DNA of 64,000 nt from Haloarcula rara (GCF_029338235.1 NZ_CP119785.1:2108001-2172000); one strand, 5' to 3'. Positions 34,361 to 42,611 are shown, numbered from the stretch's first letter. Notes: generated by a model from the letters alone, not told the origin. Translations and numbers: made by a program.

Positions 34361-34834
34361 ATGGTATCCACAGGCGATTCCGCACCCGATATCTCCGCGA
34401 CGCTCGCGAACGGAGAGGTAGAGGCGTTCGAACTGTCCGACCACCTGGGCGACGGGCCAGTCGTGCTCGCGTTCTTCCCCGGTGCGTTCACGCCGCCGTG
34501 TTCCAACGAGATGGTGGCGCTCCAGGAGCACCTGGACGACTTCGAGGCCGCCGGCGCGACCATTCTGGGCGTCAGCGCCGACTCGGCGTTCTCGCAGAAC
34601 GCCTTCCGCGAGGAACACGGCCTGGACTTCGCCCTGGTCAGCGACATGGACCGTAACGCCATCGAGGACTACGGGGTCCGTATCGACATCGGCGACCTCG
34701 GTCTCATGGGCGTCGCCAATCGCTCGGTGTTCGTCCTGGACGACGACGGCGAGGTCACCTACAGCTGGGTCGCCGACGACCCGACCAACGAGCCCGACTA
34801 CGAGGAGCTCCTCGACGCCGTCGAGAGCGTCTAG
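34361..34834 (+). CDS. Peroxiredoxin (AhpC/TSA redoxin family)
   Basis: This 157-residue thioredoxin-fold peroxidase reduces hydrogen peroxide and organic peroxides. The peroxidatic cysteine is C47 in FFPGAFTPPCSNEM. No other cysteine is present, so this is a 1-Cys peroxiredoxin that needs an external thiol or thioredoxin. The usual R in the C-terminal half is seen in GVANRSVFVLDDDG. The protein is complete and starts at ATG 34361. A structured intergenic segment follows the stop codon. Confidence 0.93.
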   Translation: MVSTGDSAPDISATLANGEVEAFELSDHLGDGPVVLAFFPGAFTPPCSNEMVALQEHLDDFEAAGATILGVSADSAFSQNAFREEHGLDFALVSDMDRNAIEDYGVRIDIGDLGLMGVANRSVFVLDDDGEVTYSWVADDPTNEPDYEELLDAVESV

Positions 34835-34846
34835 AGGACGCGGATT

Positions 34847-34856
34847 TCTTTATAGC
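34847..34856 (+). promoter_or_regulatory. Orphan TATA-like element
   Basis: TTCTTTATAG lies in the gap after the peroxiredoxin gene and about 17-26 bases before the long hairpin at 34873. No plus-strand coding region follows, so it could drive a short non-coding transcript. Confidence 0.35.
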
Positions 34857-34872
34857 CGATTCGGATACGAAC

Positions 34873-34913
34873 AGCCAGAAAGCCCCGACCGGCTACACTC
34901 GGGGGGTCTGGCT
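34873..34913 (+). ncRNA. Long intergenic hairpin, possible small RNA or terminator
   Basis: AGCCAGA pairs with TCTGGCT and, inside it, CCCCGA pairs with TCGGGG, giving about 13 pairs separated by a small internal loop and capped by a 10-base loop. It lies between the convergent peroxiredoxin and DUF7504 genes. A TATA-like element sits at the right distance upstream on the plus strand. It could simply be a bidirectional terminator. Confidence 0.4.
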
Positions 34914-34975
34914 CTCGCTACTAATCCCTTCGGTCACTGATACTGAAAACCCGAAAACAGCTTTTCTATCGGTCG

Positions 34976-35626
34976 CTACAGGTCGACGTCGACCGTCTCG
35001 TCGCCGTCCAGCCCGTCGACGGTGAGCGTCGCCTGTCCGGGGCCGGTCTTCTCGACCTCGATGTGGGCCGAAAAGGAGGTCTGGAGGCCGCTGATGGTAC
35101 TCGACATATCCGCGCCGATGTCGGCGCTGGTGTCAAGCGCACAGACGCCGATACCGTCGCCCCGGCGCAGTTCGGTCAGGAAGTTGGAGTTGAGAAAGCG
35201 ATACAGCGACCGGGTGTCGTCGACCTCGCCGGCGATGGTCGAACAGAGCATGATGCCCGAGCGGAACCGGTCCGAGTGCTGCTGGGCCGAGGCCACGAGC
35301 GTCGAGAAGTCCATCCCCAGTCGGGTGAGGTCGCTGATGTCGTCGACGGACTGGACGTCCTCGCCGCTGGCCGGGCCCTCGCAGGTCAGCACCGAGGCCC
35401 GGTTGCCGGCACCCGTTCGGGCGTTGTTCAGGTCCCGCTGGACGGCCCGACCGCCGCTCCCGGTCGAGAGGACGATAGAGCGCTCGTCGTCGTCGGCCGC
35501 GACGAGCTGACTGAACACCGTCTGCAGCGTGTCGGCGTCCTCGCCGGTCAGCAGGATACTCGTCCCGCTGTCGATTGGGCCCAGTGAGAGCGAGTCGACA
35601 GCGAACCCGTCGGTTGCGAGACTCAT
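34976..35626 (-). CDS. DUF7504-type haloarchaeal protein, degenerate RecA-like fold
   Basis: A 216-residue soluble protein. TSILLTGEDADTLQTVFSQ at the start resembles the first strand and helix of RecA/KaiC-like domains, but the Walker A Gly-Lys-Thr is missing. Later segments include SIVLSTGSGGRAVQRDLN and FSTLVASAQQHSDRFRSGIMLCSTI. Such proteins in haloarchaea are usually next to signalling genes and are thought to act as regulatory partners; this is inference. The start overlaps the stop of the pseudo-receiver/GAF gene by ATGA, so the two are translationally coupled. Confidence 0.6.
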   Translation of the reverse strand: MSLATDGFAVDSLSLGPIDSGTSILLTGEDADTLQTVFSQLVAADDDERSIVLSTGSGGRAVQRDLNNARTGAGNRASVLTCEGPASGEDVQSVDDISDLTRLGMDFSTLVASAQQHSDRFRSGIMLCSTIAGEVDDTRSLYRFLNSNFLTELRRGDGIGVCALDTSADIGADMSSTISGLQTSFSAHIEVEKTGPGQATLTVDGLDGDETVDVDL

Positions 35627-36549
35627 CGGGCCACCTCCTCGCCGCGGGCGTCGCGAAGCGACTTCCGCAGGTCCAGAATCTCCATGGCCGTCTCGGCGAA
35701 GTCCTGGAGTTCGGCGCGTTCGACCGCGTCGTAACTCCGCTTCTCGAAGTCGATGAGACACACCTGGCCGATGACCTGTCCGTTCGGGGCGGTCATGTTC
35801 GCACCGGCGTAGGAGACGATACCGAGGTTCTCGAGCTGTTCGTTCTTGTTGAACCGGTTGTCGTCGGCGATGTCTTCGATGACCATGACGTCCTCCTGGA
35901 GCATGCTGTGGGTGCAGATGGTGTCCTCACGCGTGAGACTGTCCAGGTCGGCCCCGTGGCAGGCCAGGAAGTTCTCTTCGTCTTTCTCTATGAGGCCGAT
36001 GAAGGCGACGCCGGCGTCGAAGTGGCTCGCGATGAGGTCGGTGAGCCGCTCGAAGCTCTCGTCGATGGGGAGCTCGTCGATGTCGTACTCGGCCAGCGTC
36101 GCCAGTCGCTCCTCTTCGTCGTCGGGCCGGAGGAAACCGACCTGGGCGCTGTGTTCGATGACGTCGTTCGTGACGAACCCGAGCCGGTCGTGGGCGTCCG
36201 GGAGGTCCCGGTTCAGATATTCGACGATGGTCTCCTCGAAGGAGGCGGTGTCGATCTCCTGCGGTGGTCGGTCCGTAAAGAGGACGCTCGGTACCTGGGG
36301 TGCGTGTTCGCGCACGGCCTCGATGACGTCCATCCCGGTTCCGTCGGGCAGGTCGTAGCTCGTGACCACACAGACGACTGACTCCGCCTGGAGCAGTTCG
36401 GTCGCATCCTCGACGGTGGTCGCTTCGACGGCTGCGAGCGTCCCTTCACCGTCGATGGCCGTCGACACGTCGTCGATTCGCTGCTCGTCGTCGACGCACA
36501 GCACGGTTCGTGAGAGGTCGGTCGCCTCCTCTGTTGTCGCTTTGGACAT
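35623..36549 (-). CDS. Pseudo-receiver plus GAF domain signalling protein
   Basis: This 308-residue protein has a receiver-like domain (about 13-130) followed by a GAF domain (about 165-300, with ASHFDAGVAFIGLIEKDEENFLA and FVTND-like strands). In the receiver the acidic pair is kept (CVDDE), but the residue aligned with the phospho-accepting Asp is S64 (VVTSYDLPDG). It is therefore likely not phosphorylated in the usual way. The GAF domain may bind a small molecule or a redox ligand; no ligand is evident. No kinase or output domain is present. It is coupled to the DUF7504-type gene. Confidence 0.8.
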   Translation of the reverse strand: MSKATTEEATDLSRTVLCVDDEQRIDDVSTAIDGEGTLAAVEATTVEDATELLQAESVVCVVTSYDLPDGTGMDVIEAVREHAPQVPSVLFTDRPPQEIDTASFEETIVEYLNRDLPDAHDRLGFVTNDVIEHSAQVGFLRPDDEEERLATLAEYDIDELPIDESFERLTDLIASHFDAGVAFIGLIEKDEENFLACHGADLDSLTREDTICTHSMLQEDVMVIEDIADDNRFNKNEQLENLGIVSYAGANMTAPNGQVIGQVCLIDFEKRSYDAVERAELQDFAETAMEILDLRKSLRDARGEEVAR

Positions 36550-36608
36550 ACACTCCAGTTCGGAAACCGACGTATAACTGTGGGTAGCCGATTATCGGCC
36601 ATGATTTT

Positions 36609-36628
36609 TCAAGCAATTATATAAATAA
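36609..36628 (-). promoter_or_regulatory. TATA-rich promoter of GAF/DUF7504 operon
   Basis: On the minus strand CTTATTTATATAATTG lies 60-79 bases upstream of the ATG at 36549, in a distinctly AT-rich gap. Transcription would start near 36595, leaving a 45-base leader. Confidence 0.5.
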
Positions 36629-36694
36629 GATCGGTGCCAACAACGCTACTGACGGTTGACAGCACTGGCCGGAAAGCGCCCCGTTTTGCCCGGC

Positions 36695-37722
36695 TCAGAC
36701 CCGGCGCGCGCCCGTGCCCGCCGACACCTGCCGGAGGTCGAACCGGTCGCCCTCGATGGGGACGCCCTCGAAGGGGTCCGCATCGAGCAAGAGCGCGCCG
36801 TCGAGGTCGGCGTAGTCGACGAGGGGCGCGAGGTGGACGGCGGCGGAAAGCGAGGCGCTGGACTCGACCATACAGCCAAGCATCGTGGCGAGCCGGTGGG
36901 CGTCGGCAGCGTGAACCAGCCGCCGGGCCGCCCGCGGACCGCCGCACTTGGCAGCTTGACGTTGACGACGTTACAGGCGTCTGCCAGCCGCGGGATGTCC
37001 GTCGCGGTCTGGCAGGCCTCGTCGGCACACACCGCCATGGTCGTCACGTCGGTGACCCGGGCGAGCCCGGCCACGTCGTCGGCGGCGACGGGCTGTTCGA
37101 GCATCGTCACGCCGCCGGCTTCCAGCCAGCCCGCCTTCGCGACGGCCTCGTCTGCGTCCCAGGCCGCGTTGGCGTCGACCCGCAACTCGGTCTCTGGGAC
37201 GGCCGCCCGCACCGCGTCGAAGCGGGCCCGGTCGTCGTCACTGCCGAGCTTCAGCTTCAGTATCCCGAACCCGGCCTCGACGGCTGCGTGAGCCTTCGCC
37301 GCCATCTCCTCGGGCGGGTCGATGCCGACGGTGTAGCTCGTCGCCGGCACGCGCTCCGGGTCCAGTCCCCACTGGCGGTACAGCGGGACGCCCAGCGTCC
37401 GGGCGGCCCAGTCGGCGACGGCGATACCGACGGCGCTGCGGGCCGCCGGCTGGTCGGGCGCCACCTCGCGGCACAGTCGCTCGATGCGCTGGCCGGCGTG
37501 GGGGTCGCCGACCTCGTCGACGGCGGCGAGCAGGTCGGGGAGCGTCTCGGTGACCGTCTCGGTCGTCTCGCCGAAGTAGGCCGACGGGGTGACTGCGCCG
37601 TACCCCGTGGTTCCCTCGTGGGTCAGCTCGACGACGACACACTCACAAATCTCGCTGGTCCCGCGGCTGATACCGAACGGCGCCGACAGCGGCAGGTCGT
37701 GGCGGGAGACGGTCCAGTTCAT
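36695..37722 (-). pseudogene. dgcA: DgcA-type enolase-superfamily racemase, frameshifted
   Basis: This enolase-superfamily (dipeptide-epimerase-like) protein has a capping domain (GISRGTSEICECVVVEL) and a barrel with KLKLGSDDD (catalytic Lys), LRVDANAAWD and VTMLEQPVA metal sites. At 36951/36952 a base seems missing: the sequence reads VNVKLPSAA instead of the expected family motif with LTKCGG. Similarity then continues in another frame (MLGCMVESSASLSAAVHLAP) to TGA 36695-36697. Paired with the overlapping dgcN gene, it is expected to isomerise N-acetyl-D-glutamate to the L form. Either inactivated or a sequencing error. Confidence 0.8.
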
Positions 37723-38729
37723 ATTATCGCCTCGAAGAGGCGGTCGGGAATCCCGTCACGGACCGGGTCGGTCGCGGGCGCGTCGATGGCCTCGCCGTAG
37801 GCGGCGACGGCGTCGGCGGCCGCGTCGTCGTCGAGTCCCAGGGTGTTCAGGGCGCCGGCGGCGACCGGGGCGTCGGAGATTGGCGCAGCCACCCGCTCGT
37901 AGAGGTCGGCGTACTCGCCTGGCTGTGGCAGTTCGAACGACTCGTAGCCGTGGACCCGCTCGCGGCCGGCATCGTGGCACATGACCATGGCGTCCGGCGC
38001 CGACCCGTGGAGGATACTCGTCGTCACACCGGAGTACGCCGGGTGACCGAGCGCGCCCTGACCCTCCACCACGACGAGGTCCATCCCCACCGGCGTCTCG
38101 ACGAGCCGTTCGACCGCGCCGGCGGCGTAGTCCGAGACGACGCGGTCGACGACGATTCCCCACCCCTCGATGACGACACCGGTCTGGCCCGTCGGCACGA
38201 CGACAGCGTCGAGGCCCCGTTCGCGGGCCGCGTCTCGGAGTTCGTAGGCCGTGGTCATCTTCCCCGTCGAACAGTCGGTGCCGACGGTGGTGACGACGGT
38301 CGCCTCGACCTCGCCGGCGGTCCCCTCGGCCACAGTGAGGTTCTCGGGCGGTTTCCGCACGTCGACGAGCTGTCCGCCGTGTTCGGCGGCCAGCTTGGCG
38401 AACGCTTCGTCCTCGGCGAGGAAGGTGTGTAGCCCAGAGAGGACGTGTACGCCCCGCTCCAGGGCCGCCCGAACGTCGGGCCGCCAGGACGCCTCGAAGC
38501 CGCCGCCGATGGGCGCGACGCCGATGACCAGGGCGTCTATCTCGGGGACCTCGTCCATCGACGCGACGATTGGGGCGTCCTGGACGTCCGGGAGGTGGTC
38601 GGCGACCCGTCCGCCGGCTCGCTCGCGGTCCAGTACGGCCCGAACCTCGTGGTCGCCGTAACGGAGCAGTCCCACCGCTGTCTTGGCGCGGTCGGGAAAC
38701 GAATCGTGGGCGAGAACGGCGACCTGCAT
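37719..38729 (-). CDS. dgcN: DUF1611 family N-acyltransferase (DgcN-like)
   Basis: This 336-residue DUF1611 protein has an N-terminal Rossmann-like part (LVIGVAPIGGGFEASWR) and a C-terminal P-loop-like part with GTDCSTGKMTTAYEL near residues 150-165. The family includes DgcN, an acetyltransferase that converts D-glutamate to N-acetyl-D-glutamate; the partner racemase DgcA then makes the L form. The gene overlaps dgcA by ATGA, which matches the two-gene D-glutamate catabolic arrangement reported in marine bacteria and halophilic archaea. The exact substrate here remains inference. Confidence 0.8.
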   Translation of the reverse strand: MQVAVLAHDSFPDRAKTAVGLLRYGDHEVRAVLDRERAGGRVADHLPDVQDAPIVASMDEVPEIDALVIGVAPIGGGFEASWRPDVRAALERGVHVLSGLHTFLAEDEAFAKLAAEHGGQLVDVRKPPENLTVAEGTAGEVEATVVTTVGTDCSTGKMTTAYELRDAARERGLDAVVVPTGQTGVVIEGWGIVVDRVVSDYAAGAVERLVETPVGMDLVVVEGQGALGHPAYSGVTTSILHGSAPDAMVMCHDAGRERVHGYESFELPQPGEYADLYERVAAPISDAPVAAGALNTLGLDDDAAADAVAAYGEAIDAPATDPVRDGIPDRLFEAII

Positions 38730-38766
38730 ACGTGGCGAGTCGCGTGGCGAGCGCCTAAAGCTAGGG

Positions 38767-39660
38767 TTACGGGACGACCAGCCGCACGGTCCACAGCGAC
38801 CGCACCGCGTCGGCGAGTGCGTCCTCAGGTTCGCCGGTGGCGTCGACAGCTTTCGTCACCGCGGCCCGCTCGTCGAACTCGTGGATGACCGACCCCTCGC
38901 CGAGGACGTACAGCCGCTCGGGATCGACCTCCTCGATGGCTGCGCGACAGCGCTCGACGTGGTTCGCTATCTGCTGGTCGCGCAGGCGCTCGAACCGCGA
39001 CTGGGAGAACCCGCCCTTGGAGTGTTGGCTTTTCAGCTCGGAGTCGAAGCCGTGGAACGCCGTCCGCTCGCGGCCGTCGTACTCCCCGAGGGCGAACAGG
39101 TCCGAGCGAACGAGCGCGACCGTATGCTCGCCGGTCGGTTCGAACCACGACCGGTCGAACTGGACGCTGTCGTCCCAGCCGGCGAAGGGTTCGGGCGGCA
39201 CGGGCACCGAGAGGCAGGCCGACAGCAGTCCCGCGTCGTCGGTGACCGCGAGACACGGCGCGGCGCCGGCCACGGCCTCGCTGCGGTCGCCGAAGGCCGC
39301 CCGGACCGCGTCTGGCACGTCGTGTTCGCCGGCGACGTAGGCGGTGAAGACGCCTTCTCGCGCTGTCTCGAAGGCGGCCAGCCGGTCGAGTATCTCACCG
39401 ACGCGGTGGCCGTGGAGCCGTTCGGCGTCGCGGTCGGCGGCGCCGGCGTCGGCCGACTGCAGACGCTCGACGCGGTCCTCGAGCTCGGCGACGCGGTCCT
39501 CGAGGCGGTTCTCCCGCTCCTCGGCCCGCTGGCGAGCCGTCGTCGCCTCGGCGCGCCGTTCCTCCTCCGCGTCGAGTTGCCGTTCGAGGTGGCGCTTTGC
39601 TTCTTCGAGTTCGGCGACGCGCTCCTTCAGCGACTCGCGCCCCAGCAACCGGTCAAGCAT
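38767..39660 (-). CDS. Vms1/Ankzf1-family peptidyl-tRNA hydrolase
   Basis: This 297-residue protein has an N-terminal coiled coil (about 10-78, many Glu, Arg and Ala) followed by an eRF1-like domain of the Vms1/ANKZF1 group. The segment HSKGGFSQSRFERLRDQQ near residue 215 is the family's release-loop region, followed by RLYVLGEGSVIHEF. Vms1 frees nascent chains from stalled large ribosomal subunits; archaeal members are predicted to have the same activity. The ATG at 39658-39660 is chosen; the longer frame to 39756 adds an unlikely Arg-rich start. It lies 37 bases upstream of dgcN. Confidence 0.8.
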   Translation of the reverse strand: MLDRLLGRESLKERVAELEEAKRHLERQLDAEEERRAEATTARQRAEERENRLEDRVAELEDRVERLQSADAGAADRDAERLHGHRVGEILDRLAAFETAREGVFTAYVAGEHDVPDAVRAAFGDRSEAVAGAAPCLAVTDDAGLLSACLSVPVPPEPFAGWDDSVQFDRSWFEPTGEHTVALVRSDLFALGEYDGRERTAFHGFDSELKSQHSKGGFSQSRFERLRDQQIANHVERCRAAIEEVDPERLYVLGEGSVIHEFDERAAVTKAVDATGEPEDALADAVRSLWTVRLVVP

Positions 39661-39727
39661 GGACTGAACTGCCAACGGGGAGTGGCTTAAAAGTGGTTGC
39701 CCGCGCCGACCGCGCCGAGCCGGCCGG

Positions 39728-40087
39728 CTACACCGCGCTGTCGGGGAGTGTCTCACTCGTGTCCGCCACCGACAGCAGCTGGGCCGCGTGGTCGGCCTTC
39801 GCGAGGAACACCTCGCTCAGGCTCGGCGGGTTCCGGATGTCCGCGTCCGCGAGTACCGCCTCGGGGACCGCGAGCGTGTCCGCCGGCACCTCCTCGTCGC
39901 CCCGGACGGGGAAGTGACGCCGGCCCAGTTTCATCACCAGCGGGAGGTCTGTCCGTGTTACGCCCTCGTCGCCGTACAGCTGTTGATTCACTCGCTCGTG
40001 CTGGTCCCGACACATCGCGGGGCCGCCCTCTCGTGGTTCGACGTAGAGGCGGCCGAGGTAGTAGCCGCGTGAGAACTGTTCGAACAT
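39728..40087 (-). CDS. DUF5802 family haloarchaeal protein
   Basis: A 119-residue soluble protein starting MFEQFSRGYYLGRLYVEP, the characteristic beginning of DUF5802. It has a Cys in PAMCRDQH, a basic centre and a C-terminal helix (SEVFLAKADHAAQLL). Function unknown; the family is widely conserved among haloarchaea. A minus-strand TATA box at about 40118-40126 places transcription near 40097, which rules out the upstream ATG at 40108. Confidence 0.85.
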   Translation of the reverse strand: MFEQFSRGYYLGRLYVEPREGGPAMCRDQHERVNQQLYGDEGVTRTDLPLVMKLGRRHFPVRGDEEVPADTLAVPEAVLADADIRNPPSLSEVFLAKADHAAQLLSVADTSETLPDSAV

Positions 40088-40117
40088 CGGTACGCGTGAA
40101 CGATGCACATGAATATA

Positions 40118-40126
40118 TAAAAGCCT
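40118..40126 (-). promoter_or_regulatory. TATA box of DUF5802 gene
   Basis: On the minus strand TTTATATAT sits 31-39 bases before the ATG at 40087. It leaves a leader of about ten bases and decides the start choice. Confidence 0.65.
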
Positions 40127-40198
40127 TCGGCGAAATCCTCTTGTCGTCGGGCTATTCTAGCGAACGCGGGTTCTGTCGGCCCGGTCTGTTATACCGAT

Positions 40199-40225
40199 GG
40201 CTGTAAGTTCCTGTTTGTTACAGCC
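40199..40225. promoter_or_regulatory. Perfect 8-bp inverted repeat, possible operator
   Basis: GGCTGTAA-(11 bases)-TTACAGCC lies in the 285-base gap between the divergent DUF5802 and DUF1405 genes. Its symmetry and spacing suit a dimeric regulator, but a hairpin or a scrap of a mobile element is equally possible. Confidence 0.4.
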
Positions 40226-40372
40226 ACCAGTATTAGGCACTCGTTTCCAGCGCTGCAACTTATCCACAGGTGCGGAAATCCCCGGCCTGTTCCGACTGGT
40301 CGCCTCTGCTCTCGCTATGACTTGGCCACCGCGTATCGACAGCGTTTCACACCGCCGTCCTACATCCTCTGT

Positions 40373-41008
40373 ATGGAGAGTCGGGGACCGCTTCCACGGC
40401 GGTACGCACGCTACTACCTGGAGAACGCGCCGAGTCTGGTGTGGCTGGTCGTCGTCAACGCCGTGGCTATCCTCGTGGGCGTTCGGTACTACGTCGAGAC
40501 GATGCCGGGCGTCTCGACGTTCCTCTGGCCGCTGTACGCCGATTCGCCGACGGCCCTGTTCCTGATGACGCTGTCGCTGGTGACGCTGTGGCCGTTCCTG
40601 GGTGATTCGCTGGAGGACGTGCCGACGAATCTCCCGCTCGCCTATCTCCACACCATCGCCCTGGTGTGGCTGGTGAAGATGGGCGTCTGGACGGTCGTCG
40701 CCCTGAACCTCGGATTCGACGTCTACTTCCCCGCGCTGTGGGCGTACTTCGGTATCATCGTCACCCACGTCGGCTTCGTCGCCGAGGGGGCGCTGGTCCC
40801 ACATTACGCGCGGACGACCCGCGGAGCGCTGGTGACGGCGCTGGTTCTGGCGCTGGCCAACGACCTGTTAGACTACGGCTTTGGCTACTATCCGCCGTTG
40901 CGCTACGACCCCGGGCCGGCGCTCGTCGTCGCCACCGTGGCGCTGTCGGTGGGGTCGGTCGCGGTGGCGTCACGATGGCTGCCGAGGCTGGATGAGAGCG
41001 GCGAATAA
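40373..41008 (+). CDS. DUF1405 family membrane protein
   Basis: This 211-residue polytopic membrane protein has six predicted helices. It starts MESRGPLPRRYARYYLENAP, followed by SLVWLVVVNAVAILVGVRYYVETM, a typical DUF1405 beginning. Conserved-looking charged residues lie in the loops (YADSPTALF, NDLLDYGFGYYP). Function unknown. The ATG at 40373 was chosen over 40322 because family-like sequence begins there. Confidence 0.82.
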   Translation: MESRGPLPRRYARYYLENAPSLVWLVVVNAVAILVGVRYYVETMPGVSTFLWPLYADSPTALFLMTLSLVTLWPFLGDSLEDVPTNLPLAYLHTIALVWLVKMGVWTVVALNLGFDVYFPALWAYFGIIVTHVGFVAEGALVPHYARTTRGALVTALVLALANDLLDYGFGYYPPLRYDPGPALVVATVALSVGSVAVASRWLPRLDESGE

Positions 41009-41070
41009 ACGCTCTTGGACTAGCTCGGCGCGTCTCGCGGGCGCGTGAACGACACGAACGAACGACCCGG

Positions 41071-41080
41071 TTTTTATTTG
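41071..41080 (+). promoter_or_regulatory. TATA box of secreted-protein gene
   Basis: TTTTTATTTG lies 24-33 bases before the ATG at 41104, consistent with leaderless transcription. Confidence 0.55.
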
Positions 41081-41103
41081 GGGGAGGCCATAGACCCTGA
41101 TAG

Positions 41104-41913
41104 ATGACTCACCGTCACACGCTGGTGGTCGTGTCGGTCGCCGTCGCTATGCTGGTCGCCCCGACTATCATGGCCGGGGAGACCGCGACGGCGACCCGCA
41201 ACACGACCAACGAGAGCGGGGAAACCGCTGGGATGGGGGCGCAAGTGACGGCCTTTACCCAGTCTAGCTCTACCGCGATGAACGATTCCGTCGAGAACGG
41301 GATGTGGAAAGCCGGGTTTAACCAGTCGAACGCCAGTGAACGGGCACCGCTCGTCCAGAACCGGACCGGAACGCTGGAACAGCGGCTCGACCGACTCCAG
41401 CGACAGAACGAGAGCCTGACAGAGCGTTACGAGAACGACTCGATTCCGGAGCCAGCCTATCTCGCCCAGCAGAGCCGGCTCAGCGCCCGTATCGACTCGC
41501 TGCAGACGGCGATAAACGACACCGATGAAGCCGCGGCCCAGGCCGGTGTGAACGATAGCCGGCTCGAACGGCTCCGACAGAACGCCTCCGAGCTGAAGGG
41601 GCCGGAAGTTGCGGCCATCGCTCGCGGTCTGGGCGGCGGCCCGCCGGCGGAGCGGGGCCCGCCCGAAGACCGCGGCGAGCGGGGCCAGTCGGCCGGTGAA
41701 GGCGACCGCGGGGCAACAGAGAACCGGACGAACGGTCCCGACCGGACGGGTGGCAACGCCGCCAACGAAACGGACAAAGGCAGTTCCGGCGGGAACAGTT
41801 CCGCGGGCGAGACCGACGGCGAGAGCGGCAGTCAGGCTGGCTCGGGTGGCGGCGATAACCGCGCCGGCGGCGGGCAAGGAAGCGACAACGCGCCGGGCCG
41901 GTCGAAGAACTGA
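41104..41913 (+). CDS. Secreted coiled-coil and disordered-tail protein
   Basis: This 269-residue protein has a signal peptide (1-24, core LVVVSVAVAMLVAPTIMA). It is followed by a polar, Asn/Thr-rich region with many Asn-x-Ser/Thr sites (likely N-glycosylated), a helical coiled-coil part (about 95-175: LEQRLDRLQRQNESLTERYE) and a low-complexity Gly/Ser/Glu tail. No membrane anchor or lipobox is evident, so it may be released or held by the S-layer. Function unknown. It precedes an ArsR-type regulator gene in the same direction. Confidence 0.75.
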   Translation: MTHRHTLVVVSVAVAMLVAPTIMAGETATATRNTTNESGETAGMGAQVTAFTQSSSTAMNDSVENGMWKAGFNQSNASERAPLVQNRTGTLEQRLDRLQRQNESLTERYENDSIPEPAYLAQQSRLSARIDSLQTAINDTDEAAAQAGVNDSRLERLRQNASELKGPEVAAIARGLGGGPPAERGPPEDRGERGQSAGEGDRGATENRTNGPDRTGGNAANETDKGSSGGNSSAGETDGESGSQAGSGGGDNRAGGGQGSDNAPGRSKN

Positions 41914-41963
41914 CGGCCATCTGAGGGTCAACCTTTTTAACTACGACCCATTACGTCAGGTGA

Positions 41964-42611
41964 ATGGACTCCGCCGAGTTGCTCGACCTGCTTGGAAACG
42001 CCAACCGCCGGCGGATTCTGCGGCTGCTCGCGCACAAGCCCTGCTACGTGACCGAGATAAGCGAGTATCTCGGCGTCAGCCCGAAAGCCGTCATCGACCA
42101 CCTCAAGAAGCTAGAGGAGGCGGGACTGGTCGAGTCCCGGACCGACGACCAGCGCCGGAAGTACTTCTCTATCTCGCGGAACCTCCGGCTCGAAGTGCGG
42201 GTCTCGCCCTACGAGTTCGGGACCAAGAGTGCCTATCCGACGAGTACCGGACTGGATATCTCGACCTGCCGGCACCTCTCTATCGAGGTCGAGGACGAGG
42301 GCGGCGGCGACCTCCGGGACCTCGCGCGACAGCTCAACCGGCTCGAACAGCTGGAAAACGAGCTCTCGCTGGCCCAGCGGTGGGTCCAGGGCCGGGTGAC
42401 CGACGTCCGCGACCGCTTCGACGAGGCCGTCGAGAACGGCGAGGGGCGCCTGTACGCCGAGCTGGTGAGCGCGCTCACTCACGGGCCCCTGTCGGTCCAG
42501 TCACTGTCCCGTGAGCTCGAGGCCCCGCCGGAACTCGTCGAGAAGGCGCTGGGACGACTCGCCAGGGAGGACGTCGTCGAGCGGACGGAAGAGGGCTGGC
42601 AGCTCCACTAG
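41964..42611 (+). CDS. ArsR-type winged-helix transcriptional regulator
   Basis: The protein has 215 residues. The N-terminal winged helix (1-75: LLDLLGNANRRRILRLLAHKP, YVTEISEYLGVSPKAVIDHL) is ArsR-like. A central beta segment and a coiled coil follow, and the C-terminal 45 residues resemble a second small winged helix (HGPLSVQSLSRELEAP). This two-winged-helix layout is common in haloarchaeal regulators without metal-binding cysteines in the usual positions. Target unknown. Its stop shares a CTAG with the convergent membrane-protein gene. Confidence 0.85.
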   Translation: MDSAELLDLLGNANRRRILRLLAHKPCYVTEISEYLGVSPKAVIDHLKKLEEAGLVESRTDDQRRKYFSISRNLRLEVRVSPYEFGTKSAYPTSTGLDISTCRHLSIEVEDEGGGDLRDLARQLNRLEQLENELSLAQRWVQGRVTDVRDRFDEAVENGEGRLYAELVSALTHGPLSVQSLSRELEAPPELVEKALGRLAREDVVERTEEGWQLH

